From Atopsyche davidsoni (taxonomy: Eukaryota; Arthropoda; Insecta; Trichoptera; Hydrobiosidae), in assembly GCA_022113835.1 (NCBI GenBank), contig JAILWY010000014.1, positions 15,621,501 through 15,685,500 of the forward strand: a stretch of DNA of 64,000 bases, read 5' to 3'. Both the position numbers and the translations under genes were made by a program. This document shows, one piece after another, positions 34,299-48,497 of this stretch (positions are counted from its first letter, which is position 1; each line of letters begins with the position of its first letter). A model generated the notes under the pieces. That model was not told where the DNA came from. It saw only the letters and a list, made by a program, of their open reading frames with translations, and did not search any database.

Positions 34299-37200
34299 GG
34301 ATGCTCTGACGAGGCGTTAACGTTATAACGAGTTAGCTGTTGATGCGACCGGCGTTTTAATGACCCGTTCATGTTATTACTACAAATAGAAAGTTAATTT
34401 ATAAATTTCAAAAGTGAACTTCGATAACCAGGAAACGTCCTTCACCCGCGGGTCGCTAAAGGTTAATAATGCGATCCCAGAACGCAAACCCGGCGAGCGC
34501 CCACACATCTCTAGTGGCATTTAAGTAGCTTTACGTTTAAATAAATTTTACTTTTTTGAATAAGATATTTCCATTTAAGTAAAAGATAGTGAATTTGGGT
34601 TCTTTGTATTTGTGACAATACATACAATTAATAATTATGGAAGTATAGTTTTAGCTGATATTCAATATTAAATAAATACAACAACAACAAAAAATATAAG
34701 GACTTGTTATAATTAAAAAGTTTGGATGTGAATGAGTTGTTATTGAATATTCAGCCTTCATAAGACAAACACAATCCACTTCATAATCTAATCATGTTTT
34801 GAAATGCTGGAAAAATCATAAATATTTATAGCCTACAATTTTATCGGTTTAACACGTGACGCCGAGGTGGTCGATAAGATTTAGTTTCGCTGCGATAGCT
34901 GAGAGGTGCGACTTGAATCAGGTTTAATTTTTTGAAAGTTATCCGTAAAATATCTCGAAGACGACATTTCAAACGATGTCTGGGAGAGTTAACAATCGAG
35001 ATGACAAAGATGTCTTTTTGATAGGATTTTTCAGTAATTAATTTTGATAAATATAATGACAATTTAAATTTCAAAATTGGTGGCACAATTTGGTGTTACG
35101 GGTGTCGAGGCCTTTAAAAACGGAGACCAGGCAGGAAGCGATTAAAAAAAATTCTTGGGGACGCAGGAGTGATTCGAGGTCTCTCGCTTATTTTTGGAGA
35201 TTTTTCAGAAAATATTAATTTAAAAAATTTAATTTTCTTGGTTAAAATTTTCTAAAAACATTTTTTTAACTTTAAAATCATTTTCATTCAGTAAAAAATA
35301 CAGAAAGTTTGATAAAGTTCTTGTTTTTAAATTTAAAGTACTCAGACCTCTAAGCGAGGAAGAATGACAGTACAGGACTTATATTTATTCTTAATTATTT
35401 TTTTACTACAAAAAATATAAAAAAACTTAACTAAATATTTCGCCATATCTTTACACAAGAAAATCAATTGAGCAGTCTGATAGGTGGGTAAATCTGTACT
35501 GTGATGCCTTTTAATAAATGAGCTAATATGAGGGTGACCCGTGAACTTAAATATGACCACCGCGACAGCACAAGGGCAATTATGATTGACATCCCAACTT
35601 CATCTAGTCTGGAGTGATTTGAGTTTGACCATACTTGATGATTTTCAATTTCTAGTTTTACAATGCATTAAAAGTTATATGCTCCATAACTAAGTTTTAA
35701 TTTCACTTATAATAATAATAACTGAGTGGCAGACTTGTTTTTTAGTATAAAAACAAGCCATTGGCTCTGCCCGCTGAGCTGCCTCGAAAGGCTTCCAGTG
35801 AGATGGAAAGCTCAGGAGCTTCTGTCGTGTTGCATTATCATACGCTAACAAGTTCAGTCTCGGGCGGGAGGGTGACTGGACAATGGGGAATCGAGAGGGG
35901 AGAAGACGAGAAGCCCCGGGGGAGACTTCATCCCGCGAGCTGATCGTCTCTACCAGACGTTCCGGATCAAGTCATAGAACTCAACGCTGAAGCATCTCCG
36001 CTCTATTATACAGCTCCATATATCCGGCAAAATACTTTACTCTCAAGGCGTGTGGGCAATACGGGATTGAATTGTCAACTAAACTAAATATTTATATGCA
36101 TACATATTCATATATATTTATATTTTTTATTTTTTTTAAATATGTATGTATTGAAATATAGAAAAGCCTTAACCAGTTGCGTTCAGAGCAAAATTCATCC
36201 GCAAAGTACTTGAGTTATGGTAAATGAGGTAATCGTTTTCCTCAAAATGATCCATATGTTAAACGAGCTCTCCTATTTCAGCGAGATTTTAATAAAATGA
36301 GAAGATCTATATAAACATTTTACTAAAAACCAAACACAATTGTTGATTACGGATTTTATTACCAAGGTTCGACAGTCTGATTTTTCTTGAATCGCATCAA
36401 GTACTATCGAGTGATGAAAATGGCACCATACCAATCAGGAAGAAAAGGTTAAAAGTTTACGAAAGTGATAGCAGTTATAAAAGTTTTTTTATTACTGAAT
36501 TAATTTTGTTTTCCTTCATTTTGTCCCTTAAAAAGCCTAGTTTTGGGTGCAGTGTATGGGCATGGAAGCCGCCCGCCTCGCAGAATGTTCTCTCGCTGCT
36601 TGGCGGGATATTAATAAACATTTCCGCGGCGACTTCACGACGTCGTTAAGTCTTTTATGCTTTTATCAAAACTCTAAAAAAAAATACGCATTCGACTACA
36701 TAGAGAGCGAGTAAACTGGATGTACTTAAGATTTTTAGAGCAAATTATTTTTGTACACTTACTTTACTAAATAATTCAAAAAATGATTCTGAACTGGAAT
36801 ATCATATTTTGATAATTTTTCAAGATTAAATAAGAAAGATGTTTTTTTTTATTGTAATTGTAAGCTCGACAGACGACAGACGCATAATTTTACTATTCTA
36901 AGACGTGAAAACAACTTTGATATTTTAATGCAGACCTATCATATCAATGATTCCATTCAATAGATTGCATTGGAAAAGCAATTGACAGCTTCTCAAAGTC
37001 ATTCCAAAAAGATTTATCAGTAAGAGCAGTATAATATAAATTGGAGATATTTGATAAAATCCAAAATTATTGATTTTTGGAGGCTACCCTAATTATAATA
37101 ATTTAATGTTTAATGCGGATATTTACAGGGATTTGAAATTGCTTTGAGCTGATGGGTGAAAACATTTCAAAGATGGCAACTGTTCAAACACCAAATTGAC

Positions 37201-37756
37201 GAAACATTATATTGATCGAAAAAAAACTGAATTTAGAGGTGAGACGTCTTAACACTCAGAGAGGGTTCACCATAAATTTTTTATACATGTACTATTTTTT
37301 CGGAAAGTGCCCGGTACGTGAGTAGGAGGAAACACACCTCGAGGTTGTCCATTCCTGAAAATAGTTTTAAAATCCTTTTATCCTATTCAATTTTGTTTTC
37401 ACGATTAGCCGGCGGTCAGAAGTTGCGAAGTCCGTATCTCCGCGGCGAGTTGAAGGTTGTGGGGCCAGAGAAGGGCCGCCGGGACCACGCTCTAAATGAT
37501 TTACTCGGCTTTGTACTTTATATGGATTTTCTTCACAATTTTTTTTCAAATATTTGTAGTATGCTGATAACTTGATAAATAGTTTTAAACGTGACATGTT
37601 CGCTATATCTTAAAAATGCCAGCTATAAGTTGTTTGGGTTGTTTTTGTTTAATTGACGAACACTGCGTATAGCGCGTGAACAAATGACCACAGCACTAGC
37701 CACGGAGGTCGTGTCTGAGAAGCAGCTTTTCGATTCGGTGTCTTCTTCAGGGCAGG

Positions 37757-37815
37757 GGCTTGGCGGGACCCGGTGGGGACCGGCGGGGACCGGCGGGGAC
37801 CGGCGGGGACCAGCG
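37757..37815. repeat. 11-bp minisatellite (GGGGACCGGCG), about 5 copies
   Basis: Successive GGGGACCGGCG units with GGTG and AGCG variants at the ends. Confidence 0.85.
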
Positions 37816-38351
37816 GGGAGCGCGGGCGGAGTGGCAGCGCAGCAAACAGCGCCTACGAGTGTTTGCAGACCTAATGGGTTCTTTTTTCAGCTAAATTATT
37901 AAGTCACCAGCTATTAGGGTTGCCACATTTTTCAGCACTCAAACCTCAAAAACAATCGACATAATTTTTCCTTACGTATTTTTTTAATGCATTGATCGAC
38001 ATAGCAACGAAACAACTGACATCTAACGGTGATTAGCCAATATTGTCTTTATTTTGCTGTTCACTAAGCGAAACTTTAAAAAATACATAAAATAAGAAGT
38101 CGCAATTGGTGACTGAAAAAAAACTTTGAAAGTTCTGTGAATTACCCGTATACAAAAAAAAACGAATGCCCGAGTCGCACTGATCTGGATCATTCGCGAT
38201 CCTAACGAGCCCGAATGTCTCTTGATAGGAAAATACAAAATTAAAAAAAAAAACTGGCTGATAAAAACTCGCGCTTAAATCGGAAGTGACCACTTTCAAG
38301 ATTTATTACAATTACCAAAATACCCTTACAATTTGATAAAAAGATACTCAC

Positions 38352-38462
38352 GTCTGGGGTCGAAGCCGGAAACAAACTTGGGGCAGGGCGCCCACGCCGT
38401 GGCGCCGGCGAGGGTGTGCGGCCAGCAGGTCCAGCGGTCGAAGGTGCCGCTGCAGTACGGCT
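38352..38462 (-). CDS. Receptor exon: N-terminal half of hormone-binding domain
   Basis: A 111-bp exon with acceptor CCCGTTGCAG and donor AGAC|GTGAGT. It enters in phase 1 (completing Glu31) and leaves in phase 1, and encodes residues 32-67. It holds the second to fourth ectodomain cysteines (Cys34 in PYC, Cys43 in WTCWP, Cys57 in APCPK). The family signature FD-W-CW-T-AG appears as FDRWTCWPHTLAGATA, and the exon ends FVSGFDPR. In secretin-family receptors these cysteines pair 1-3, 2-5 and 4-6 to form the peptide-binding fold. Confidence 0.94.
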
Positions 38463-38782
38463 CTGCAACGGGAGACACTGGTTCAATTTCAACATTTAAC
38501 ACCGAGGTCAGCGAAATGGTTGTCAACCGATATTAATAAAATAGATAAACATGATTTTTCATAAGTAAGTCCCCTCCCTGCCTCCCTCTGCTTCCGTGCA
38601 AGTGCGGGGCCGACCTGAAGGAGGCGCGAGGATGCGACACAATGACCTCCAGAATTACATTAAACATAACTGTTTTTAAGAAATATTTCAAATATTAAAG
38701 CAAAGTATATATTTGCAGCCACAATTACAAGTACTTTTTTTTTCTTCTTTAAATACAAATATTCACCAGTGTTATATTTAAT

Positions 38783-39072
38783 CTTGTTGAAGGACAAAGC
38801 ATTTGATTGGTGAAGATCCATTATTATAATAATAAAAGTAGCTTTGTATTTTGTCTTCACTTTGAGTTTATTATATATATATATTTTTTTTTTTTGCATG
38901 ACTAGTTTCAACCAAATAGACTAGGTCATCATCAGATGCATAACTAAACTGAGTTTAGTTATGCATCTGATGATGACCTAGTCTATTTGGTCGAAACTAT
39001 TCATGCAAAAAAAAAAAAAAAAAAACTCGAAGTGAAGACAAAATACAAAGTTACTTTTATTATTATAATATG
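38783..39072. repeat. P2 head-to-head foldback with two hammerhead-like cores
   Basis: Two P2 copies in inverted orientation meet at ATGCATAACTAAACT-G-AGTTTAGTTATGCAT (38937-38967). The minus-strand core (38942-38896) has stem I UGCAU/AUGCA, CUGAUGA, U, stem II GACC/GGUU, GAAAC, palindrome ACUAGU and C in the cleavage position. The plus-strand core (38961-39007) has CUGAUGA (38967-38973), stem II GACC/GGUC, GAAAC (38993-38997), damaged palindrome ACUAUU, C and AUGCA. The outer arms share AAGTGAAGACAAAATACAAA. Confidence 0.85.
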
Positions 39073-42000
39073 TTATATTAAGAACATTCTTGTTGAAATT
39101 ATGTTTAATATTCCAACGAAACTAAGAACAGCAGTATAAAAAAAACCAATTTATCACAGAAAAACACCTCAACCCTACATGACTTTCGAAATATATAATT
39201 TTTATGACACACATATACTACATTGGTCAAGTTGTATAATTTTATAGCTTAGACGAAGCATTATAATTTAGACGTTATTGACATTCGATATAAACATGAA
39301 CAGTTTTTTAGTACAAAAACGGATAATCTCGCATGCATCTTTTTAAACAATACACAATCATTCTAATAGAATCTTTGACAAACTGAATAGAATTCATCGG
39401 TTGAACGCGTCATCGGCGTCAGAACGAAGAAGAAAAACAAGCTAAATAAATACATGCGCTTTGTAGCCAAATTTCTTTGCCGGCAAATAAAACGAAAAGC
39501 TGAGCTTTACCGACCTTAGGAAAATTCATGCGTAAATCGTCGCCGATGACAAAATCCACTTCGAAATACGGTATTTAAGCCTGGACCGACTTAAAACTTA
39601 TTCCGTTCCTAGGGGCTTCGATTGTTTTGACAGTCGAGGGGGTGGGGGGAGGCTTTTAGGCAATTCCGATTGATACACGCAAGTGATGGGAAAACTTCCG
39701 GCCCTGCAAATCCACTCTGCCGCCGTCATTTCTGGAGGTACCAAAAATCTTTGAATGCTTCTTTTCTTTGCGCCGGTGATATCTTTAAGAATGTTGGATT
39801 AGCGCGAAATGAAAATGTACTCAAATAGAGAGGGGACGATCGTCGTGACGAGCTTCGAGGGCGGCGAGGGACTACCCGGAAGCGGGGGTGTTAAGCGCGC
39901 GGGTTATTGTCGAATGAATATCACATTTATTATTTACAATCAAAATCTCCATTTTAAATGAAGATCTAAGGCAATTTTTGTTGCTATTATTAAGTAGCGG
40001 CCATTCGGATGTAAATGAAAAAAACAAAACAAAATAAAAATACCCTACTAATCACACCATTAAGGGGTACGAGTGCACTAAGAGATGTGCTGGCGACCAA
40101 GGGGGTAATGGAATTGCTGAGATTCTACTACAGGGGATTGAGAAAGGTTCTCCGGGAACGGTAAATTTTGTATGAGAGAATGTTTAATAGAGGATGCGGA
40201 GGCTTTGTACATGGAATAACCTGTTTGAATTTACATTTAATATTATCACAATTATGAAAGCAATATATTTAGTCCATGTGTAAGTATTCATATTATTAGA
40301 TATTTGGTGTGCGAGATCCGAAAAGATACTAAACATTTAAGTAGCGCGAATTCTTTTGGACTCATATATTATAGTACAAAACCGTTATGCAATCTGACAA
40401 ACAAGTACATTTTTTCACCGAATATTTGATAAATAGATTTGATTTTCTAAACAACTAATTCATTTCATTGATTCGGAAAGACTATCTCAAATGAATATAT
40501 ACATTAAAGTTATAAAAATAAGTAATTTATTCGGTTTGAATAAAATTAAAAACAGCATTTTTATTTACTTTTCGGTCTGGGAACGCTGGCACGCTTGCTT
40601 GCCGCTGGAACAGGGCAAATATGAAATAGGAGAACGAAATTAAATTTTACACAAAAGCAGAATTATTCCCAGGGTATTTACAGACGAAGCACACGAGGAG
40701 CAGAAAACGTCGCCTCGTCTATCATAATTTACATTATTTTTACCATTAAGTCACTAATAGTCGTTCATACATCAGGTAAACTCCAAAATACACTGGTGAT
40801 ATGCTGGTTCTTAACAAGAATGCAGCATACATTGATGAAATGTCTGCGGGGATCTCCCCGGTAGGGACTGATGCTTTCTTGCAGTTTTTTTTTGTTTTTC
40901 TATATTATTTTAATTTTGAGGCTGTACCAAAAGTAGAATAAAGAAGACGCCACCTGAGCTGAAAAATGACCTGCGGGTTTCCCAGCTCGGATGGAAAAAA
41001 AAGAAAGGTTTTGCAGGAGGGGGTGTCACCTTCGTGTGGAGCGCAACCCACAGAAGTCATTCCGGATAAAAGTGATCAAACTGAACTGCCTTTTGGTCTA
41101 TACTGTACAACTAAACTTTTCACTGAGAGACGAAATGCGTAAAAAAAAAATGAAATGAAGTACGTGGAGCTGGAGGAGCTCCAGCACATTTGCGGGTCTG
41201 TCGCCTATTCTTATCAATAATGCTCGGTGATTACGTTTATTGCTGGCAATAATCCGCCAAAGAGTGACGAGCGGTTGGCGAAGGAGATTTCTCATTCAGT
41301 CTTCATCATCGCACAATTTATAGATACAGACGGAGGAAATCCATTATTTTCTTGAGCATTACTTTTATTGATAGCGGTCTCACCGATAGGAAACTCACTC
41401 GCACGGGAGTAAAGGTCAATTAGTTCTGGACGATTTACCCTCGAAATGTTATTTCTTTGTTTATTGGTTAATTGGATTTGCGGGTATATTTATTTTATAT
41501 TAAATACTCTGGGATTTTCAGATTAAAATGCAGGTTTTTGCATTTCTTTGCAAGTCTTCGCTTGTTTATTTCCTGCAGCTATAAATACACGGTTTGAAAT
41601 TACTCGCATTGGATTAAGATTGACTGGTGTACGGGCAGTGTGCATAATGGCTAACCTTTAAATATTGACAGCGGCTGATCTTCAAACATGTGCGGGCTTG
41701 ATAGCAAAAATGTATCAGATTATAAAAAACATACAAGTGCTGAAAGAGAAGGTGATTAGTCCGACAGTGAAGATGACGCAAATCAACCTGTAGTTCCTGC
41801 TGGTAGGCTCTCCAAATATATCTATGATATTATAAAATATTATCATTGGACATCCGTTCGTTTTTCGCTTGCAGGTGTATGTGTTTTCAAGCTGATCTAC
41901 GATATCTACTGTTGCTTCTGAGCGCCTCCTTTCAGTATCCTTTTTTTTTAAATAGGCATATTTGTTTTTTTTAGTTTTTTTGATTTGTTCTTTTGGTTGA

Positions 42001-42220
42001 ATAACGTATTAATAACAACAAATGTAATAAATATTTGTCAATCAACTTAGGAGCATAGTCCTTGCTTGAAAAATAATGCCTAAAATCATAATTTCATGGT
42101 ACGGGTCATATTGACCCGAATGATACAACCGCACAGTAGAGCGGAACAGAACAGCAGGGTTAGTTGATAGGCTTTAATAAAAGATGTCAAAAACGCATTA
42201 AATACATTTATGTAATATAC

Positions 42221-42243
42221 GTGTGTGTGTGTGTGTGTGTGTG
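42221..42243. repeat. (GT)n microsatellite
   Basis: About 11 perfect GT dinucleotides followed by GAGTG. Confidence 0.9.
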
Positions 42244-45200
42244 AGTGTTAATTTTGTGATTTATCATAAAAATTGTCGCGTTTACTACATTTAATGATTG
42301 TAATTAATAAAATATGTGAGACGTATTTGAAAACTTCATCGATCATTATTCAGTTGGAAATATTTTTTCAACTATCGACCATCAATTCTACAATTTAAAA
42401 CACAACGTCTCGGCATAAAACGGGTGAAAAAATTTCGTAGAAAAAAATTCACCCATCAAATTGGATGTTTTCTGTTGGATGAAATCTACGAACATATAAA
42501 AGTTTTCATATGTAATCAATCACCCAAGCCACGAATCTTAAATATACATCACGAAGAATCATATTTCTATGCTTTAGATTAAACAATGGGTAATTCAACA
42601 GGGATGGAATATTACTATGGTGAGGCGCGATAGATAAAAGAAACACTTGATTCACGATTAAAGTTTTTCAAATATTTACTTAGGTTGCACCTCAGTTGGT
42701 CGTCAATTATTCGATAACGTTGGATCCAACCCCCGGCACTCGACTCGAGACGATCGCCGGAGAGCAGTTCCACCTCGTGCCTCGCACCCTTTCCTCCACC
42801 CTCACTTCAAATCCGAATTGTAATCCATTACCGTCGCATTAACGGCCGTTATCCTCCCCGGTACGACGACTTGTATGATTTGACGAATTGGAATAAGCTT
42901 GATAATAAAATTTTATGGGCGCTCGGCACGGGTTTCATTCGTTTGTAGAACATGCCTAACGAGGTCGGGGCGCATCGGACGGCTCGCCAGAGACACTCTA
43001 CTGCTACTTTTACCTTTACCTTTACCTACCTTTGCTTGCATTAGACGAGCACAGCGATGCTTTGAGTGAGTAACCATCGAAACCTCCGGCAGAGAAGCGA
43101 TCATCATTCATAATTGTCGTTCCAACAAATATTCCTGAACTACGAATAAGCTCTGCAAAATAACGAGAGTGCGTCGCAGAATCATTAATGTGCGACTGTT
43201 TTTGAGAAAGTTGGTGACAAAAGCGTATCTTTTATGACGTTTAGCATTATCACAGATTACCTTCTGATTTTTGATGGTAACTAAAATTGATATTGAACTA
43301 GTAAATATATGTAAAATAAAAATAGAAACTAAGTATTCGTCTAATGAGAATTACTTACACCCTTACACACCGCTAGCAAAACAAAAGTGAAGAGCGATTG
43401 GCCGAAACGCGTGAATCACACGTGTTTATGATTTAATCGGAGCGACTGATGCCGCTTTCAAAAGACATGAGTTCGGTGGTGTTTTAATTATTATTTAGGA
43501 TAGTATGTTTATTTCCTGCGGTGCTGCAGGGAGGACGCCGCGCCCGGCAGCTCGCCCGAACCGAAACCGACTATTAATTACGAAAAAAAGAGCTTGTGTG
43601 ATCTTTTGGAACGGACTTTGACGGCGTCTGAATAAGAGAACTTTCATAATGTAGATTGTCTATTTTTTTAAAAGCAAGAAAATAAAAATCTTACGAATCT
43701 AAATTTGAACGAAGAAAATGCTAGCAGACTCACGGGGAATTGAGAAGCGAGTATAAATGAGTTTCAGGAGGCTTTTAGGTGGAGATTCGCCGGGGAGCGC
43801 CCGCCGGCCACCGAACAGGATCCCCGCAGCCTCCCAGCCGATCTCCTGTATTTTCTTATTTATTTCTCATTTTGAATCCCTCCTTGAGTGGTTTTTGGCT
43901 GCACGAAGCACACTTCGATCGCATATGGATTTTGGTATCACCATGAACATTAAAACTATTATAAAATTGAAGATCCGATAGTAAGTGATGGGTGAAATAT
44001 TTTTCGGTTGCAATTGTAATATTCCGGTTGATTGATGCGTACTTACATAATATTTGTAACAGTCGTTGTGTGACGACCGTTGCATTCATAAAGATGGAGA
44101 ACGGAAAAGGTCTGTCGGCAAAGATCAACTTTTATCACGACCCGGGGATAATAGTTTTTACATTGAAAAAACTATTTTGAAGATATGTAAAACAAAACCG
44201 TGACGTTGCGCGGATTCTATAGATTTAAAAAAATATATATGCAGCATTTTAATATGTTTAAATTTATTTGAAAAACTATCAACGAAAGCGTTGGCATCAT
44301 TTCATGCTTGGGGAGAGATGCAATCTCGAAGATGGATGGTGCTTTTATAAAAAAATACTGGTTAAACTGTAATAGTTTAATTTAACCGTGTAACGTATTT
44401 ATCGAGAATTTGATAATAATTTAAGTCATATTCGACTGAAGCCTGACTTGCTTATTTCGAGCGTACATACGATTTTCAGTGTTGCTAACAAAAATAAGCG
44501 TCGAAAAGTTACCAGTGATTCAGTCCAACGAAGACCTCAAATCTAGAAAGCGTTCCTCCAAAATATATCTAGTAATATCCTAACCATTCAACTGGGCATA
44601 CTTTTTAAAAATATAGAGTATTGAAAACTATACTAGTCCTTCCTGGACGGTGAACCGGCCGCCGGTAAATATTCAACTTCCCACTGAAAGGCAGCGGGCA
44701 TTTCTTTTCTCTTCCATTATTTATAATAAATTAAAATTTAAGACTTATTTTAAAAAAGTACAGAAACAACATGAATGTTTAACATCCCGCTTTATTGCGT
44801 TGCTGGAATAGGTATTAATTGGGTAAATTGTAGGAAGCTATAAAATAATTCAACGGAGAAATATTTTACCATTAAATTTAATGCTATATTAGATTTGAAA
44901 GCCCACTTAAGTTAATGATGCTAAAATTGAGTCTTCGCTGAATTTGGGTCATTGGGTGTTATTAAAGCGCGGTCTTGCTTTGTTTTGCTCCGAGAGCGAT
45001 GTTGGGTGCTAATTTATAGTATTCGCACAATAAATGTTATCTCATAATGATATAAAGAAAACAATAAATAATAACAAATAGCGAAAAAGTTCATTAATCG
45101 GTATCATCGTCCTTCCAGCTTTGCTGAGCAAAGGGAACAATGGACTCGTTTCTGATGCTTCCTGAATGAATCCTTCCAAGGAGCGACAGGAGTTCCTGGA

Positions 45201-47836
45201 CCCCTGCAGAAGCGCCCGTCACGTCCGCCCTGCAGGGGCCTGATTGAACAATCCACTGAAGTTAAAAAAAACCGGGACGAAATTTCATCAGGATGCTTCC
45301 GGAGCCCAGAAATAATTACATTTCGCTTGCGTATTAATCCGACGAAAGAAAACCGAGTCAGGAATAAATCAAAATTATAAAAATGTTCAGAATTCACTCT
45401 CGGATAAAATTTTCAAGTAAAATTAGTTAAATACTTACAAGAGAGCCCTACAAGACAAGGGGGGCATAGTGGTCCGATCGATGGTGCATTTAAAACATAA
45501 AATTTAGTTTTTATAAGTCAAGCAAGCTGCCATATTGTCTGGGTGCTCTGCTACTCTACGGTAATGGAGTATTGTGGAAGTCCAGTGTCGAACACACGTG
45601 GAGTCATGGCGCTGGCTCAACCCGAAGGCTACAGGGCGAGGGAAGCTGCTTAATCAACAGGGATTATTTATTAATTTTCTTCAAATAATAATACTGTTTT
45701 TATTGTTGATTTAAATGCAGGTGTATCAACCTAAACATAAAACATTTAACAGAATTCCTGATCTAATATGATGACAGTCATTTTGCGATCGAAGAGGTGA
45801 TATGAGATTATTTAATGATATAAAAATATTGTGAAAAGAAATGAAAGAAAATGAAATCCTTACTACTTTAAGAATTATCATAAAATATTCTGGGCCATCA
45901 GAAGAATTTAACCTGCCGGAGGACGAATCATATCACGTTTTTATATTTAAGGACTCGCGATCAAACACTTCTTGGCAGTGCTATTTCTCGGGCAGGTGTA
46001 GAGCAGGTGGCGACTCGCCTCGAGGGATCGGCTCATCCCCAGGGCGCGCGGGACCCACACCGTTAAATACCAGATAAAACAAGCTGTTCAAAATAATCAA
46101 CCAACAAAATAATTTAAAAAATAAAATGCTCTCAACGTTTTCGGCCGAAATATCAAATAATGCGTTCCAAAAGGTTACAAGGGCAGAATGTTTGTTTGAT
46201 GAATATATTGGAAAGGATGAGAGCGATTCATATTGCTTCCCGGAAGCGTCTGCTCGAAATCATAAAATATATTTTGCTCTAGGTGAGACGCCCTCGCCTC
46301 GAGAATTCACATTACAGATGAATATTTACAGCATCGCCATGTTTACACTTACTTCGGAAATTTTCTTTCGAATCTCCCTGACGGTCTACTTTATTTTATT
46401 GGTGAAAAATATAATCAGCGGAAACGCGAGATGGTAAACATAAGTCGTTTATAGCTTGGGATGGTGCGAGATGGTGCGAGATGGCCGAGCGATCTGACGA
46501 GGGGTTTATGTGAGCCACTGAGAACAAACAAACGTCGACTGTGTCTCCTCGTCACCACACCATACCCCGCATCACCACACCGGCCAATTTATCTTAGTTT
46601 ACCCGTGATCATTAAAACGGCAAATTACAAGTAATAATAAAATGAAATTAATTAAATTATGATAAAATGAATTTAGCTTGTAACAGTGTTTTCGTTGTGG
46701 TACGCATGAACTTTGTAATATTTGGAAGGATTTTGCAGCTTCAAGGTTATCCTTCTGATGACATAGTACATGCATTTTTTTTTACATCTGTCTCCTACGT
46801 CCATAATGCTATTACCATTTTAAACCATTTCATTAAAAGTAATCATAACATTATTATCATTTTCGAAAAAAGCTGCCGTTACGCGTGTACATCAAAAAGC
46901 ACTACTTTTGAACTTAAACTTATATAAGGCATACCCAAATATTATAGTATCCGGAAATTCAACGCACATTTTTTACGTTATTATGTAATGATTTTTTTAG
47001 AACAAAATTAAACCGAAACTTCCAATGTCAATGGAATCGTCATCGACCAAACTGAACAAGATGCGAGTCTTCCTGAACCAGCTTGGGATTTGCTAGTGAG
47101 ATTTCTTCAGAGTAGCGAGTAGTTTTTATATTCAGTCGCCGTTTCCAGGGTGCAGCAGCAGGCTGCTGGCATGGCGGCGAGATGCCATGGAAACACCCTC
47201 GCAAGTTCATCACAAACGAGTCGAGACTTAGAAGGCAATCGACCGCTGCGAGGAGGAACTTCGAGGAGCAGGGGACGGCAGTACTCGTTAATACTATATC
47301 TGAACGATAAAAATGATTTTTAGCTAGTTCCATTTTAGGGTTCAAATGTATAAAAGCTTAATACTCGCAGTGTATTTTATACTTTTCTTTGTAATACGGA
47401 TTATTAAAATGAACATATGGTCACCATGCTAGGTGTATGAACTAACCCGGCAGGACTACGAGCAGCCCCCGGCCTTGAGGAGCACGAGGTTCCCCCTCAT
47501 TCAAAACAAACAAAGCCCCGCGTAGCTACTTCTGAGCACATAAGATCAATTTGAGGATTTCTAATTAAATAAACATAGGGTTCGGGTTTTATTCCACGTT
47601 TCTAATACGATTTCAAGTATTACATTTGTAAATATTCTATACACGCTTTAGTACACGGTTAAATATGTTCTAGAGATAAGATTAAGCAGAGTCTTTTGAG
47701 ACTTCCTCCCCTTTTGCCCGCCAAGCTCTGCCGTGAGATCTCTTAGAAGTTTAAATTTCAACGCATTATTTGTTTTCTCTGTTCCTGTGCGGAGCGAGAA
47801 TTCATTTCAAAGAATTAGCCCCCGCCCCGCTGCACG

Positions 47837-48092
47837 GCGGGGGCGAGCCGGGGGCGAGGCGGGGGCGAGGCGGGGGCGAGGCGGGGGCGAGGCGGGGGCG
47901 AGGCGGGGGCGAGGCGGGGGCGAGGCGGGGGCGAGGCGGGGGCGAGGCGGGGGCGAGGCGGGGGCGAGGCGGGGGCGAGGCGGGGGCGAGGCGGGGGCGA
48001 GGCGGGGGCGAGGCGGGGGCGAGGCGGGGGCGAGGCGGGGGCGAGGCGGGGGCGAGGCGGGGGCGAGGCGGGGGTGAGCCGGGGGCGAGGCG
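47837..48092. repeat. 11-bp minisatellite (GGGGGCGAGGC), about 23 copies
   Basis: Near-perfect tandem units with rare GAGCC and GGTGAGCC variants at both ends. Each unit has a run of five G plus GG. It is located about 400 bp downstream (in gene sense) of the first visible receptor exon. Because 11 is not a multiple of 3, all three frames on each strand read through it, giving spurious Gly/Ala/Arg- or Pro-rich ORFs. Confidence 0.97.
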
Positions 48093-48497
48093 GCAACACC
48101 GTGTTGGTAAACGGTGCGCCTTTTCAAAAACATACATTACCTCAAATTCAACAAAACTTTGTTTACTTTAAAAATGAAATATATAATTAGCGTGGGTTTG
48201 TTCAAGCAACAACATCTTTACATTTTTTCCTAGGGTAAAACCAGTATTATCAATAGACTTAAATTAAATTTGTTCTTTTAAAAAAATTATTAATAAAAAT
48301 AACCAGAAGCAATAAGTACACCAGCATTGAGTGTAATTATTTTTAATTGAAAAGTGATACTGTAAAACGATTCTCAGTGAAAACTTTCAAATGGAAATTT
48401 GTCAAGATATGCTCGTAGAATATATTTTGCAAAAACGTTCCTACGAGAATATTAATCATGAATAATGTTAGATCAGCTTTGGCCGGCCTGCACTCAC

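Larger units (their letters stand above)
31890..38351 (-). other. Receptor intron, 6.5 kb
   Basis: Separates the two main ectodomain exons. Contents: a SINE-like tRNA head close to the 3' splice site (31930-32060), a 9-10-bp minisatellite (34184-34298) and an 11-bp minisatellite (37757-37815). The rest (32100-34150, 34350-37700, 37900-38330) is AT-rich with no recognisable gene or element. Confidence 0.75.
38463..48497 (-). other. Receptor intron, 10.0 kb
   Basis: Contents: a P2 head-to-head foldback (38783-39072), a (GT)n run (42221-42243) and the 11-bp minisatellite (47837-48092). I see nothing identifiable in 39100-42200 or 42300-47800. Open frames at 43757, 45841, 46126 and 46667 have no recognisable motifs. 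Confidence 0.75.

Noticed and set aside
47733..48171. Five overlapping ORFs on both strands, Gly/Ala/Arg-rich or Pro-rich.
   Set aside because: All read through the 11-bp minisatellite in different frames; no flanking coding sequence.
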